A stretch of DNA of 64,000 nt. Source: UBA3478 sp038134285 (GTDB lineage: Bacteria; Bacteroidota; Bacteroidia; Flavobacteriales; Flavobacteriaceae). The stretch lies in contig JAYPUW010000009.1 in assembly GCA_038134285.1 (NCBI GenBank), positions 1 through 64,000 of the forward strand. The letters run 5' to 3'. Of this stretch, positions 1 through 9,711 are shown piece by piece (positions within the stretch are counted from its first letter, which is position 1; the number at the start of each line of letters is the position of its first letter). The notes below the pieces were generated by a model. That model was given only the letters and a program-made list of their open reading frames with translations. It was not told the DNA's origin and searched no databases. The position numbers were made by a program, and so were the translations under genes.

Positions 1-45
1 CGCTAGCGTTCATCCTGAGCCAGGATCAAACTCTTCATTGTTGAA
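1..45 (-). rRNA. 16S rRNA, 5' end only (runs off the left edge)
   Basis: Read on the minus strand, these bases give the universal 16S start AGAGTTTGATCCTGGCTCAG followed by GATGAACGCTAGCG. Only about the first 45 nt of the mature RNA are present. The exact 5' end of the mature RNA cannot be fixed from sequence alone. The gene is transcribed leftward out of the window. Confidence 0.95.
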
Positions 46-245
46 TCTTAAATAACTTAATGACTAACAAATCTTCAGTACGACCCCGAGCATCTTAGTT
101 TTAATTCATTACGAATCTTACGCTTTTTGTCATCTCAATATGTTCAAAGAACTTCACACCAAACTGATTTACCTACGTAGTAAATCTCACCTTTCGGCTT
201 TTCATTTTAGTGTTTCAAAGTCGCTTTTGTTTCTCAAAGCGGGTG
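46..245 (-). other. 16S rRNA leader with boxA-like element
   Basis: This is the transcribed leader between the rRNA promoter and the 16S gene, and it has no open frame. On the minus strand, positions 152-136 read GTTCTTTGAACATATTG. This resembles the boxA-like antitermination element commonly found ahead of flavobacterial 16S genes. The function is assigned by analogy only. Confidence 0.6.
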
Positions 246-310
246 CAAATATAGAAAGGAATTTTTGTTGCCGGTTACTTTTTTCGAAAAATATTTAAAA
301 ATTTTTTCGG
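246..310 (-). promoter_or_regulatory. rRNA operon promoter (TATATTTG -7) with AT-rich upstream tract
   Basis: On the minus strand, positions 253-246 read TATATTTG, followed by CACCCGC. This is a full match to the Bacteroidota -7 consensus TAnnTTTG in the context usual for flavobacterial stable-RNA promoters. No good -33 TTG is visible at the usual spacing. The upstream 280-310 tract is almost pure A/T and contains a CGAAAAA/TTTTTCG inverted repeat. It could serve as an UP-like element and possibly also as the end of the porin transcript reading towards it. Confidence 0.6.
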
Positions 311-381
311 CCTCAGATTTCCATATCATTTAAAGAGAAAAGGATCAGAAAGTTACGTCAAAAAATTGATTCGAAAAAAAA

Positions 382-2319
382 TCAGTCAAAGAAATTCCAA
401 GTGAATCCGAAACGCAATACGCCATCTCTGAAAGGTACGCCAGGAGCGGCATAATACGACGGCCTACCCCAGGCTGCATTCAGGTGCTCGTAGGTCAAAA
501 ACAGATCCATGGTTCGCACTTTAGCATAGACAAATGCATCAAGCACTGCGTATCCTGAGATCAAACTGTGTTGTTGTGAATAGAAAACGCCTAATGCAGG
601 GTGATATCCGTCTGCGTAATAATCATCAAAGTAGCGCCCCTTGACCCCGATGTGGGCAAACATTGCTTTATCAAACAGGTCGGTAGAGATATACAGTGCC
701 GACCGGGCGATGAATTTCGGGATATTATACAGTCCGCTCGTATCGTCACTTTCTTGATAGAGCGCCTTAAGGTCTAAAGTGAGCTTTCGCCAACGCAGCG
801 AATTGCTGTATTCGATCGCACGTTCAGTGATAACCGCATTCGACCCTGTCGGTCTAAGCATCATGTAGTCAGTACCGAATCCGGTGTATCCCGCTATCGG
901 GGCCTCAAAGAAGTAACCGTTATTGAGTGTCTTGAGTTGGGCGTTGATTGATCCGAAGCGCTTATCTTCAATCCCAACCTTTAAACGAACATGACTTTCC
1001 ATGACCGACTGGTAATAAGTGTCCCAATTAAAGGCCGTGTAATTGCTCTGATAGCGCAGTAGGTTCAAAGCCGGTAATTGATTCCGCTGTTCAAACGCTC
1101 CTCTTAAATACCTTTTATCTCCGAGCTTTAAATAGGCACTTGTGTTTACTACAAAGCCCTGAAGGGTTGCCTGTAGCGGTAGGTATACCTCAGCCTTAAC
1201 GCCTATCTTTTCTTTTTGATTGTTGTAGCGCCCCCTGATATGGGTGTCACTGTATGAATAGAAGGTCTCTGAATTCGCTACGATTTCAGATGTGGAAGCA
1301 TCCTGGGTTGTAGCAGCAAGGTTTTCAAATCCCTGTCGTGTGGCTAATTGCCTGATCGAGCCCTCGAGGGCTCCCCATTCCTTTCCGAGTAGGGATATAC
1401 CGGCAGTGAATTCAACCGAACGGATACCGTGCTTGTCTGAAACCGCACTCCCTTCATTGAGTTCTCCTAACAAGGTATTTGCCGATGATTGATTGAAGAT
1501 ATAGGAGCGCGAATCGTAGTGTATTGATTGGGTCAAAGCCAGGGCATCGGTAAGCGTATAAATCTGATCAGCATAAAAGCCCCGATGCAGCACTCGAGAA
1601 TCGGCGTCTGAAAATAGCTGATCGACATAACGTCGCTCTAAAAACTGAGGATTACCCGAATCAAACTGTGTTGTGGCAAACTTAAGACCTGCTGGCTCAA
1701 GCTGGTTCATGTTGTGGGTGGTCATGAATCCTCTCAATTGATAGTTCTTATTTTCAGAGGTGTAATTGAACGTGGTTCTAAAACTGCTCGAGTTGACCAA
1801 TTCGTTGACGTAATGTCCTTCAGAGCGAAATCCTCTGAATCCTAGGCTCATATTAAACTGCTCAGAGAGGTTAAAGGCTAGATTCGAATTCAGCAATTGT
1901 CCGCGATTCAGAATAGACAGAAAGAAGAATTCGGTTAACGGGGTTGGGTTGCGATGAAAATGCATATCCTCCTTCTCATAAAGCATGTAGTACTGCATAG
2001 GCACCCCAAGGCTTGGGAGTCGAGAAGGAGTCTCACGCGTCATTTTATTCATCGGACGCCCCGAATTCGAAAAGGGTAAGAACGCAAATAGATCACGGTT
2101 CGCAACATTGTGGCGTAATCCTTTCTCGAATCGCAAGATGGTATCTAAAGGAATGGTGTCTCGATCGATAGTGATCTTCAGATATTCTGACTTTGGAGGC
2201 ATCTTAGGTTTTTGACGCTCTTTTTGCTTTGGAGCTATAACCTCAAGTTCCTGCTGGGAATAGGCGAAAGAAAGCGTCCAGAGACTTAGCAGAAAAATCA
2301 GAAATGGTCGTATCTTCAT
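382..2319 (-). CDS. Putative outer-membrane porin (Porin_10-like)
   Basis: A 645-residue secreted protein with an N-terminal signal peptide (MKIRPFLIFLLSLWTLSFAYSQ, cleavage near residue 22). The mature part is rich in alternating polar/aromatic strands and ends in FTWNFFD, an aromatic C-terminus typical of outer-membrane beta-barrels. Length and composition fit the Bacteroidota putative porin family (Porin_10). That family is defined by sequence, and I know of no assigned substrate. The gene stands alone, back-to-back with the following gene 51 bp away, and reads towards the rRNA promoter. A TonB plug domain is absent, so it is not a TonB-dependent receptor. Confidence 0.7.
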   Translation of the reverse strand: MKIRPFLIFLLSLWTLSFAYSQQELEVIAPKQKERQKPKMPPKSEYLKITIDRDTIPLDTILRFEKGLRHNVANRDLFAFLPFSNSGRPMNKMTRETPSRLPSLGVPMQYYMLYEKEDMHFHRNPTPLTEFFFLSILNRGQLLNSNLAFNLSEQFNMSLGFRGFRSEGHYVNELVNSSSFRTTFNYTSENKNYQLRGFMTTHNMNQLEPAGLKFATTQFDSGNPQFLERRYVDQLFSDADSRVLHRGFYADQIYTLTDALALTQSIHYDSRSYIFNQSSANTLLGELNEGSAVSDKHGIRSVEFTAGISLLGKEWGALEGSIRQLATRQGFENLAATTQDASTSEIVANSETFYSYSDTHIRGRYNNQKEKIGVKAEVYLPLQATLQGFVVNTSAYLKLGDKRYLRGAFEQRNQLPALNLLRYQSNYTAFNWDTYYQSVMESHVRLKVGIEDKRFGSINAQLKTLNNGYFFEAPIAGYTGFGTDYMMLRPTGSNAVITERAIEYSNSLRWRKLTLDLKALYQESDDTSGLYNIPKFIARSALYISTDLFDKAMFAHIGVKGRYFDDYYADGYHPALGVFYSQQHSLISGYAVLDAFVYAKVRTMDLFLTYEHLNAAWGRPSYYAAPGVPFRDGVLRFGFTWNFFD

Positions 2320-2370
2320 GTCTTTTTTACCACAGGCCTGTAAAAATACGTAATCTAGCGTGGTGTTTCT

Positions 2371-5300
2371 ATGAAAGAAAGAACCTTAAAGACATACCTA
2401 TTTAAAGTATTGAGCATCACTTTTGTAGTCGCGTGCGCGACTTCGTCCTTTGCTCTTCAGGCCCAATACAAGTCAAACGCTCCTTTTACGGCGCTGCTGC
2501 GCCATGCTGATTCTTCTAAAACGGCTCATCCCTACACTCTTTTCGAATACGACGAGGCCTTTGAATCTTATTTTAAAGACAAAAACGTACGTAAAAAAGG
2601 AAGCGGTTATAAGCAGTATCCACGCTGGCGCAATTACTGGAGTTACTTCACCAAAGACGGAGTCATCCAATCTCCAAAGGAAATTTACAAGGCCTACCAA
2701 AATAAAATTAGTTCTAACCGTCCAATAAACAGCTTTGCAGATTGGAGTCCACTTGGCCCATCTTCGGCTGAGGTTATAAATGGGAAGCTTCCGGGTATAG
2801 GAAGGCTGAATCAAATTGCGGTCGATCCCTCTGACCCCAACACTTGGTTTGCAGGTGCACCTGCTGGAGGACTATGGAAGAGTACTGATGCAGGGAACTC
2901 GTGGATAAATCTCTTTGAACAGTATCCCCAAATCGGAGTATCAGGGATCGCCATTGATCCCGAAAACTCCCAAATCATATACATCGCGACCGGGGACGAC
3001 GATGCACTCGAGAGCTATTCTATAGGAGTCATGAAATCCATTGACGGTGGGCTCACCTTTAACGAGACAGGATTGAATGTCAATAATGTGAATCGTGGGA
3101 CGGCACTTAATGAGATATTTATCGATCCTGATGATCGCAATATTATTTGGGTGGCAGGCACTCAAGGCCTGTATAGATCAACTAACGCAGGGCAAAGCTT
3201 TTCTAGAGTCATCAATGATGAAATCACAGATTTCAGGTTGAAGCCAGGTAACGGTCAGGTCATATATGCCCTCTCCAATAACACATTTTACCACTCAACC
3301 AATGGCGGTAATACTTTTAGTCAAAACATCACTAATCCAAATAATATTCTACCCAGAAGTTATATGCGTGCCGTAATGGCCGTTAGCGCAGCGAATCCTG
3401 AGGTGCTTTATATACTGTATGCGAAAAGCAGTGACGGCAGTCTTGAAGGACTATATCAATCTGTGGATTCTGGTCTTACCTTCTCAAAAAGGACGGTGAC
3501 GGTCCGTGAGCAAAAAACCGGAGCAGACGGAAATCCCTACACTGAGATTAAATCGAATTTCAATATCATGGAATCGAGTCAGGCATGGTTCGATCTAGCC
3601 ATCGCTGTGGACCCAGAAAACGCCAATACGGTCTATACTGGTTGCTTGAATCTATGGAAGAGTAGTGATGGAGGAAATAATTTTTCAAAACTCAACAATT
3701 GGTATAACCCTAACACGGCCTATACCCATGCCGATATACACACTCTCAAATTCTTCAATGGAGCCCTTTTCGCAACAACTGACGGCGGATTGTATCGCAG
3801 CACAGATGGTGGCGAGTCCTTTACCGACTATAGCAATAATGGTATTGCCACCGGACAGTTCTATCGCTTGAGTATTGGCAAAAACGATGCCTCAGTGATG
3901 GTAGGGGGTACTCAAGACAACGCTGGATTCATACGCAGAGACAATAATTGGTACCTCTACACGGGAGGTGATGGTATGGATTACGAGATCGATCCACTTA
4001 ATCCTAACCTATCCTACGGATTCACTCAAAACGGAAATTACCTCTTTATAAGTGATAGTCGAGGTGACAATCTCGCCTTGCTAGAAGGTCCCAGCAACGA
4101 ATCAGGCAATTGGATTACACCGCTCACGATTACCCAAAACGGAGAGGTGCTAGCCGGTTATAAATCTTTATATGTTCTTGGAAGCTCAGGTTTTACTAAA
4201 CGCTCAGAACCGTTGACTGATAGCAATATTGATGATCTAGAGGCAGCTCCTTCAGATGCAAACATCGTATGGGCTGCAGAGGGTTCAATCCTTTACCTCA
4301 GCGAAGATGCAGGAAGAACATTTACAATTATTACTTCCTTACTCGGCCCAATCTCTGATATGAGCATAAATAGTAACAATCCTAAGGAGGTATTTGTTAC
4401 TATTTCGAATCGTGTAGACGTGGCGCTTGTAAACCAGCCGGAAAATCCAGCAGTCTGGCGTGTGAATGCCACCAATCCATCAGCAATTGTAAAACAAGAG
4501 CTAACCCGAGATCTTCCAACAGACCAGGTTTACTTATCTATTTCCCATCAGTCTAAAGACCTTAAAAATTCTTTATATGTAGGAACTAACCTTGGTGTCT
4601 ATCGCAGTGACGATAGCATGGATGGCTGGGAGCTTTACGGTGAAAACCTACCCAATACCGCAGTAAGCGATGTTGAACTCAGTGTTGAAGATGCTATGAT
4701 TTTCGTTTCTACCTATGGTCGAGGGGTTTTTTCTTCACCTATTCTTGTAGAAAAAGCGGCAACCGATATTGCTATTAGCGGATTGACGACTCCTTCGTCT
4801 AAAATCTTTTTACCAGGAGAGGCCAACTTATCTGCCGTTTTGACCAATAAGGGAAGTGAATCTCTGATCGAAGCCACCGTTACGCTTTCATTCAACACAG
4901 TTGACCAGAGTCCTCAAAATTTTGAGTTGAGCTTAGCATCAGAGCAGAGCATTACTGCTGACCTCGGTACGGTTCCAGAACCACATACTGGCATCATCAC
5001 CGCTAAAGCAATTGCTACAACTTCGAATGATAGCTGGAGTGAGAACAACATGAGTAGTCATAAGTTCATTGTCAATACTGAAGCCCAATTTGAATCAACC
5101 TACGCGGTTTTAGATCAAGAAACAACATCAACCAGTCTAACTCCTTACGACCCCCTTTACGGAACGGGTTCATGGGAGAAAGCTGAGGTCACTCAAAAGT
5201 TTACCACAACAGATAACAGCCTTGCTTGGATTACCAATACCTCTAGTAACTACCCGGACATGGAACGCAGTTATCTGCTCTCTCCATATTACAATTTAAG

Positions 5301-6786
5301 CTTGCTAGAAAAACCAGCCCTGCGATTCGACATGGCGTTCAATCTTGAAACCAATTGGGACTTGGTTTATATACAATACTCAACCGATCAAGGGCTAAAC
5401 TGGCAGGTGCTCGGGAGTAAAAATTCTACCCCGAAATGGTACAATTCAGATCGTACTGTAAACACGGCCGGAAACGACTGCTACAATTGCGTAGGCGCCC
5501 AATGGACAGGTGAAGACGAAGCCTTCGCTCAAATGACAACTTACCAGTATGACTTTAGTGATAATTCTGCAATTGATGGTATAGATTTGACTCAAGAAAA
5601 TCAACTACTTTTTCGGGTCGTATTTGAATCGGATCAGTCAGTAAATGGCAAAGGGATTGCTATCGATAACTTTCAACTGATAGACCTCAATTATCAGCCT
5701 GCAGGAATCACTTTGTCAGGTGATCAAATAACTGTAAGTGAAACAGGGACCAGTGACACCTTCACGGTAGTTCTCGATTCACATCCTACCTCTGATGTTG
5801 TCCTTTCGTTAACTGCTTCAGACTTGAGCGAGGCCACTGTAAGCCCTTCTTCACTAACATTTACTAATTCCTCTTGGTCTACTATGCAAATGGTAACAGT
5901 TACGGGTGTTGATGACTCGATAATAGACGGAACTATTGCAAGTACAGTGATAGTATCTGTGATTGAAACTAGCTCTGATGACTCATATGACTCATTAGCT
6001 GACCAGACGGTAGCTGTGAACACTTTAGATGATGAACAACCACTAGAAATCCCATCGACAGCCTTCACCGTTTTAGTAACTGATGGGACCTGTCCTCAAA
6101 GTGAAACAGGAATCATTGAAGCTTCGCTACAAGATTCGGCTCCGGCCGGAAGCTACATCGCTACCTTGCAAGCCCTAGGGTCTGCGGTAGTCCTATCGCA
6201 GCCACTATCGCCAAAAGCGCAATTTAGTGAACTGAGTGCAGGTGTCTACACTTTGTGTATTACCACCGATCAATTTTCGAACTTTAAACGCTGCTATACC
6301 ATAGAAGTCAAGGATCCTCAAGGTATAGAGGTCCAAAGTTTCGTCAACAGTCAGACCAAACAACTCACTCTAAACCTGAACGGATCAGACACCTACACCA
6401 TACTATTGAATGGTAAAACCATCATTACCTCTCAGCAGCAAGTGATTCTAGATCTTGATCGCATTGAAAATTCGATTCAAGTAAAGGGTCTTAGTGAGTG
6501 TCAGGGAATTTTCGAAGAAACCTTAGTGCTTTCAAATGAGATCTTTATTTACCCCAACCCTGTAGATGATGGCAACGTTAATCTCTATTTAGGGAATACA
6601 GAATCTGCCAAAGTCATGGTCCGTTTACACAACAGAAGCGGCAACTTAATCTTTGAGAAAACACAGCCTCTATTGAATAAAAAGACAAGGTTGAGTGTTA
6701 AAGGGCTTCACTCAGGATTGTACTTCTTGAGTATCGTTGATCCTATTACTAAGGTGTCCACCACCCACAAACTCATCATTCGCTAA
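2371..6786 (+). CDS. Giant secreted VPS10/BNR-type beta-propeller protein with T9SS tail
   Basis: A 1471-residue protein with a signal peptide (about residues 1-32). Residues of roughly 120-830 carry many Asp-box/BNR-like repeats (KSTDAGNSW, KSIDGGLTF, RSTDGGESF, KSSDGGNNF), as in VPS10/sortilin-like propellers. A CARDB-like beta-sandwich follows (about 835-930), then a region resembling a jelly-roll/MAM-like fold (about 960-1110) and a Calx-beta-like domain (about 1110-1225). The last 80 residues contain IYPNPVDDG and end in a hydrophobic strand plus LIIR, which fits a type A T9SS sorting domain. It should cross the outer membrane by type IX secretion and be attached or released outside. No catalytic residues are evident, so adhesion or glycan binding is as likely as hydrolysis. 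Its stop overlaps the rnhB start. Confidence 0.75.
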   Translation: MKERTLKTYLFKVLSITFVVACATSSFALQAQYKSNAPFTALLRHADSSKTAHPYTLFEYDEAFESYFKDKNVRKKGSGYKQYPRWRNYWSYFTKDGVIQSPKEIYKAYQNKISSNRPINSFADWSPLGPSSAEVINGKLPGIGRLNQIAVDPSDPNTWFAGAPAGGLWKSTDAGNSWINLFEQYPQIGVSGIAIDPENSQIIYIATGDDDALESYSIGVMKSIDGGLTFNETGLNVNNVNRGTALNEIFIDPDDRNIIWVAGTQGLYRSTNAGQSFSRVINDEITDFRLKPGNGQVIYALSNNTFYHSTNGGNTFSQNITNPNNILPRSYMRAVMAVSAANPEVLYILYAKSSDGSLEGLYQSVDSGLTFSKRTVTVREQKTGADGNPYTEIKSNFNIMESSQAWFDLAIAVDPENANTVYTGCLNLWKSSDGGNNFSKLNNWYNPNTAYTHADIHTLKFFNGALFATTDGGLYRSTDGGESFTDYSNNGIATGQFYRLSIGKNDASVMVGGTQDNAGFIRRDNNWYLYTGGDGMDYEIDPLNPNLSYGFTQNGNYLFISDSRGDNLALLEGPSNESGNWITPLTITQNGEVLAGYKSLYVLGSSGFTKRSEPLTDSNIDDLEAAPSDANIVWAAEGSILYLSEDAGRTFTIITSLLGPISDMSINSNNPKEVFVTISNRVDVALVNQPENPAVWRVNATNPSAIVKQELTRDLPTDQVYLSISHQSKDLKNSLYVGTNLGVYRSDDSMDGWELYGENLPNTAVSDVELSVEDAMIFVSTYGRGVFSSPILVEKAATDIAISGLTTPSSKIFLPGEANLSAVLTNKGSESLIEATVTLSFNTVDQSPQNFELSLASEQSITADLGTVPEPHTGIITAKAIATTSNDSWSENNMSSHKFIVNTEAQFESTYAVLDQETTSTSLTPYDPLYGTGSWEKAEVTQKFTTTDNSLAWITNTSSNYPDMERSYLLSPYYNLSLLEKPALRFDMAFNLETNWDLVYIQYSTDQGLNWQVLGSKNSTPKWYNSDRTVNTAGNDCYNCVGAQWTGEDEAFAQMTTYQYDFSDNSAIDGIDLTQENQLLFRVVFESDQSVNGKGIAIDNFQLIDLNYQPAGITLSGDQITVSETGTSDTFTVVLDSHPTSDVVLSLTASDLSEATVSPSSLTFTNSSWSTMQMVTVTGVDDSIIDGTIASTVIVSVIETSSDDSYDSLADQTVAVNTLDDEQPLEIPSTAFTVLVTDGTCPQSETGIIEASLQDSAPAGSYIATLQALGSAVVLSQPLSPKAQFSELSAGVYTLCITTDQFSNFKRCYTIEVKDPQGIEVQSFVNSQTKQLTLNLNGSDTYTILLNGKTIITSQQQVILDLDRIENSIQVKGLSECQGIFEETLVLSNEIFIYPNPVDDGNVNLYLGNTESAKVMVRLHNRSGNLIFEKTQPLLNKKTRLSVKGLHSGLYFLSIVDPITKVSTTHKLIIR

Positions 6787-7361
6787 TGAAATCCTTTGTA
6801 GTCAAAGGACAGTTAGAGGCCGGACTTGATGAGGCCGGACGCGGATGTCTTGCAGGCCCAGTCACGGCAGCATCCGTTATATTACCTGAGAAGTTCTCAC
6901 ACCCCTTGTTGAACGATTCAAAACAGCTCACCGAAAAACAACGCGAGCACTTAAGGCCAATTATAGAAAAAGAGGCTTTGGCCTATGCAGTGATTCATGT
7001 TGATGAGGCGACGATTGACGAAATCAATATATTAAATGCAAGTATTTTAGCGATGCATCGCTGCGTAGACGCCCTAAAAGTGAGACCTAAATTTTTATTG
7101 GTTGACGGAAACCGCTTTAAACCCTATTTAGGGATACCTCATCAATGCGTGGTCCGAGGAGATCAGATCTATGCGAGTATTGCTGCCGCCTCGATACTGG
7201 CAAAAACCTACAGAGACGAATTGATGCTCGAACTCGATCAAAAGTATCCCGCCTACAAATTCAAGACCAACAAAGGGTATCCGACCGCCTTACATAAAAA
7301 TGCCATTCGAGCAGTTGGCCGATGTCCGCGACACCGAAAATCGTTTGCGGCAAACCTCTAG
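6786..7361 (+). CDS. rnhB: Ribonuclease HII
   Basis: This enzyme cuts the RNA strand of RNA/DNA hybrids and removes misincorporated ribonucleotides. The 191 residues match the family length. The first active-site pair D15-E16 lies in GLDEAGRGCLAGPV, the third acid is in LLVDGNRF (about 106), and the fourth is in GDQIYASIAAASILAK (about 124). All four carboxylates are present. The start codon overlaps the preceding stop (TAATG), so translation is probably coupled to the giant secreted protein, an odd functional pairing. Confidence 0.96.
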   Translation: MKSFVVKGQLEAGLDEAGRGCLAGPVTAASVILPEKFSHPLLNDSKQLTEKQREHLRPIIEKEALAYAVIHVDEATIDEINILNASILAMHRCVDALKVRPKFLLVDGNRFKPYLGIPHQCVVRGDQIYASIAAASILAKTYRDELMLELDQKYPAYKFKTNKGYPTALHKNAIRAVGRCPRHRKSFAANL

Positions 7362-7398
7362 TTCGTTGTACCTTCACCTTATCAATCCATTCGTATAT

Positions 7399-9708
7399 AT
7401 GAGACGAACCATAGGGTTATTCTTACTGCTAATTCTAGTGGCGTGCGCAGAGCAACCTATCAACAATCAATCTAACCTTCGCTTCTTTCCTGACGACTAC
7501 GCCTTTGTTTTAAAGGCGAATGCAGCAGAGACGCTGTGGTCGGGTATACTTGAGAAAAACAGAATTCACCCTTCAGTCTCTGGTTTGGGTGACGCGGCAA
7601 CACGACTGCAAAGCGAATTGAGCTCTCTCATTCCGAATGGCCCGCTTACGGTGGCCTTTTTTATCGAAGGTCGCAATCAATTGCAGTTCTTAGCCCTCAA
7701 TGAAAATCCTGGTATTGAAACGCTTTTCGAATTTCAGCCGAACGAAACCTATGACAATCTACCTATTGGAACCTTAAACCGTGATTCAGGCACCCTTTAT
7801 TTTACCCAGCTCGAAAAAATAAACCTAATCAGCAGCTCTGAATTGCTTTTAGAAGAAGCCATCCGAGGAAATGGAAGGTTCTCGGTAGACGATAAAACAG
7901 AACGTCTTTTCAGCAGTGCGGTTGCCCCTGAGAAACTCCATCTGGTGGTGCAGCCTGAAAACAGCAAATCCGTTTTCAAAACCTTTGACAACACCGCCTT
8001 TTCAGACTTTGCCCAAGAAATCTCTCTTGATATTGTTTCTGAAGGCCAAGAACTTCGGGCGAGCGGAATCAGCTTTGCCTCAGACAGCCTCAACGTATAT
8101 CTAGCAAGTTTTGCCGAGACTGCTCCTATTGAACCCCGTCTACTTGATCATGCTCCTCGTGCAACACAGGCGTTGTTGGTGCGCTCGGCCCCCATGGGAT
8201 TGAAGCATCCTTTCTTAGACGGCGTCATTGAATTAGGGCGTGTAGATCTAGAATCGCAGCGCCTCTTGTATGTTAGAGGGATCGCCAACGCCGCGATCAT
8301 TGAGGCGCTCAATGCGCAGAGCTCAGCCAAAGAAGACTATATGGGTATTGCATTGTACACCATAGAGGGGACTGATTTTTCACAAGACTTAGGGCCCTTA
8401 GGATTCCCGACAAAAGCCAATTATGTAGCACTCTATGAGGATGCCTTCTGGTTCAGCGAATCAGACAATGAATTGCAGGCCCTGATTAAATTCATTAGCA
8501 GCGAAGAAACGTTTAAGCGAGGCGCCTTGTATGCAAGCCTTGAACCACAAATCGCTCAAGAAACAAGCCTTTTACAACTTTCAAAAGACGACAAACGGGC
8601 CCACCTCTTTGCTGTGGTCAAAGAATCGTCTCATTACTTCACTGCTGCCAGTTCGACTCCCCTAGTGACACCTAAATTTGAGGCCGTGGTCAGTCCGATC
8701 CTCAGCCTGTCATTAGATGCTGAGGCGTTGAGCGATCCGCAGTTTGTGAAGAATCACTACAGCGATCAATACGAGATCGTTGTCCAAGACGTCAACAATG
8801 CGTTATACCGCTTTTCGAATACTGGGGCACGACTATGGAAGCGACAACTCGATGCCAAAATTCAAGGAAGAATCCACGAGATCGATGCCTTTCGCAACAA
8901 GAAGCTACAATTGGCCTTTACCACAGAAACCTCGCTGGTAATTGTCGATCGCAACGGAAACTATCTCGAAGGATTTCCGAAAAGATTTCAAGACGGCAAC
9001 CTCTCGGCATTGTCTGTCTTTGATTATGACAACAGTCGAAATTACCGTTTAGTATTCAGTCAAGGGCGAGACATCTACATGCTGAACAATACCGGGCAAC
9101 GTGTGAACGGATTTACCTATACCAAAGCTGAAGCTGAATTGGCGAGTCCGGCAAAACATTTCAGAATCGCAAGTAAAGACTACCTAATATTTCCGCTTAA
9201 AAACGGCTCCTTAAAGATCTTACAGCGCGACGGAAAAGACCGCGTATTGGTAAAAGAGCGGTTTGAATTCACTTCAAACGAGTTGTTTGAATACCGCAAC
9301 ACTTTTGCCTTTACGGATCAAAAAGGTGCTTTAGTTCAGATCGACACTAGAGGAGGTGTAAATAGAAGCAATCTTGGACTCACCCCTCCTCACGAAGTGG
9401 TCGCCAGCAACAAGACAATAGCCACTCTCAATGGACAAAACTTGCAGATCAAAGAAAAACCCATTGAATTAGACTATGGCGTGTACGAAGGCTTGCGCTT
9501 CTTCTACCTCAAAGACAAGATCTACGTCAGCCTGGTAGACAAAGCTAGCAAGCAAGTCTTTTTGTTTGACAGTCAGGCAGCACTAGTGAAGGGATTCCCA
9601 GTAATGGGTGATTCGGCCATCGACATGATCGACATGGATAATGATGCCAAGCTCGAGATTGTAGTGAAAGACGATAGAAATAGCCTTACGCTCTATCGGC
9701 TCGAATAA
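7399..9708 (+). CDS. Large lipoprotein of unknown function with propeller-like C-terminal half
   Basis: I chose the start that gives MRRTIGLFLLLILVAC, a clean lipoprotein signal with lipobox LVAC. A longer in-frame extension would overlap rnhB. The 769-residue product has an N-terminal half loosely reminiscent of DUF3352-type proteins (FFPDDYAFVLKA near the start). Its C-terminal half contains repeats of the kind DVNNALYRFSNTGARLWKR and DMDNDAKLEIVV, as in FG-GAP/PQQ-like propellers. It is probably anchored in the envelope. No enzyme motif is seen, and the family name is tentative. It ends 3 bp before the convergent lipB. Confidence 0.7.
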   Translation: MRRTIGLFLLLILVACAEQPINNQSNLRFFPDDYAFVLKANAAETLWSGILEKNRIHPSVSGLGDAATRLQSELSSLIPNGPLTVAFFIEGRNQLQFLALNENPGIETLFEFQPNETYDNLPIGTLNRDSGTLYFTQLEKINLISSSELLLEEAIRGNGRFSVDDKTERLFSSAVAPEKLHLVVQPENSKSVFKTFDNTAFSDFAQEISLDIVSEGQELRASGISFASDSLNVYLASFAETAPIEPRLLDHAPRATQALLVRSAPMGLKHPFLDGVIELGRVDLESQRLLYVRGIANAAIIEALNAQSSAKEDYMGIALYTIEGTDFSQDLGPLGFPTKANYVALYEDAFWFSESDNELQALIKFISSEETFKRGALYASLEPQIAQETSLLQLSKDDKRAHLFAVVKESSHYFTAASSTPLVTPKFEAVVSPILSLSLDAEALSDPQFVKNHYSDQYEIVVQDVNNALYRFSNTGARLWKRQLDAKIQGRIHEIDAFRNKKLQLAFTTETSLVIVDRNGNYLEGFPKRFQDGNLSALSVFDYDNSRNYRLVFSQGRDIYMLNNTGQRVNGFTYTKAEAELASPAKHFRIASKDYLIFPLKNGSLKILQRDGKDRVLVKERFEFTSNELFEYRNTFAFTDQKGALVQIDTRGGVNRSNLGLTPPHEVVASNKTIATLNGQNLQIKEKPIELDYGVYEGLRFFYLKDKIYVSLVDKASKQVFLFDSQAALVKGFPVMGDSAIDMIDMDNDAKLEIVVKDDRNSLTLYRLE

Positions 9709-9711
9709 ATG

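Noticed and set aside
5724..6068. 114-codon minus-strand frame inside the giant secreted protein gene
   Set aside because: Ser/Thr/Val-rich antisense of a Calx-beta-like region; no start context and the plus frame has clear domains.
2371..6786. Giant propeller protein as a sialidase or GH74 glycosidase because of its Asp-box repeats
   Set aside because: No FRIP motif or catalytic acid pattern is visible; Asp boxes alone do not show hydrolase activity.
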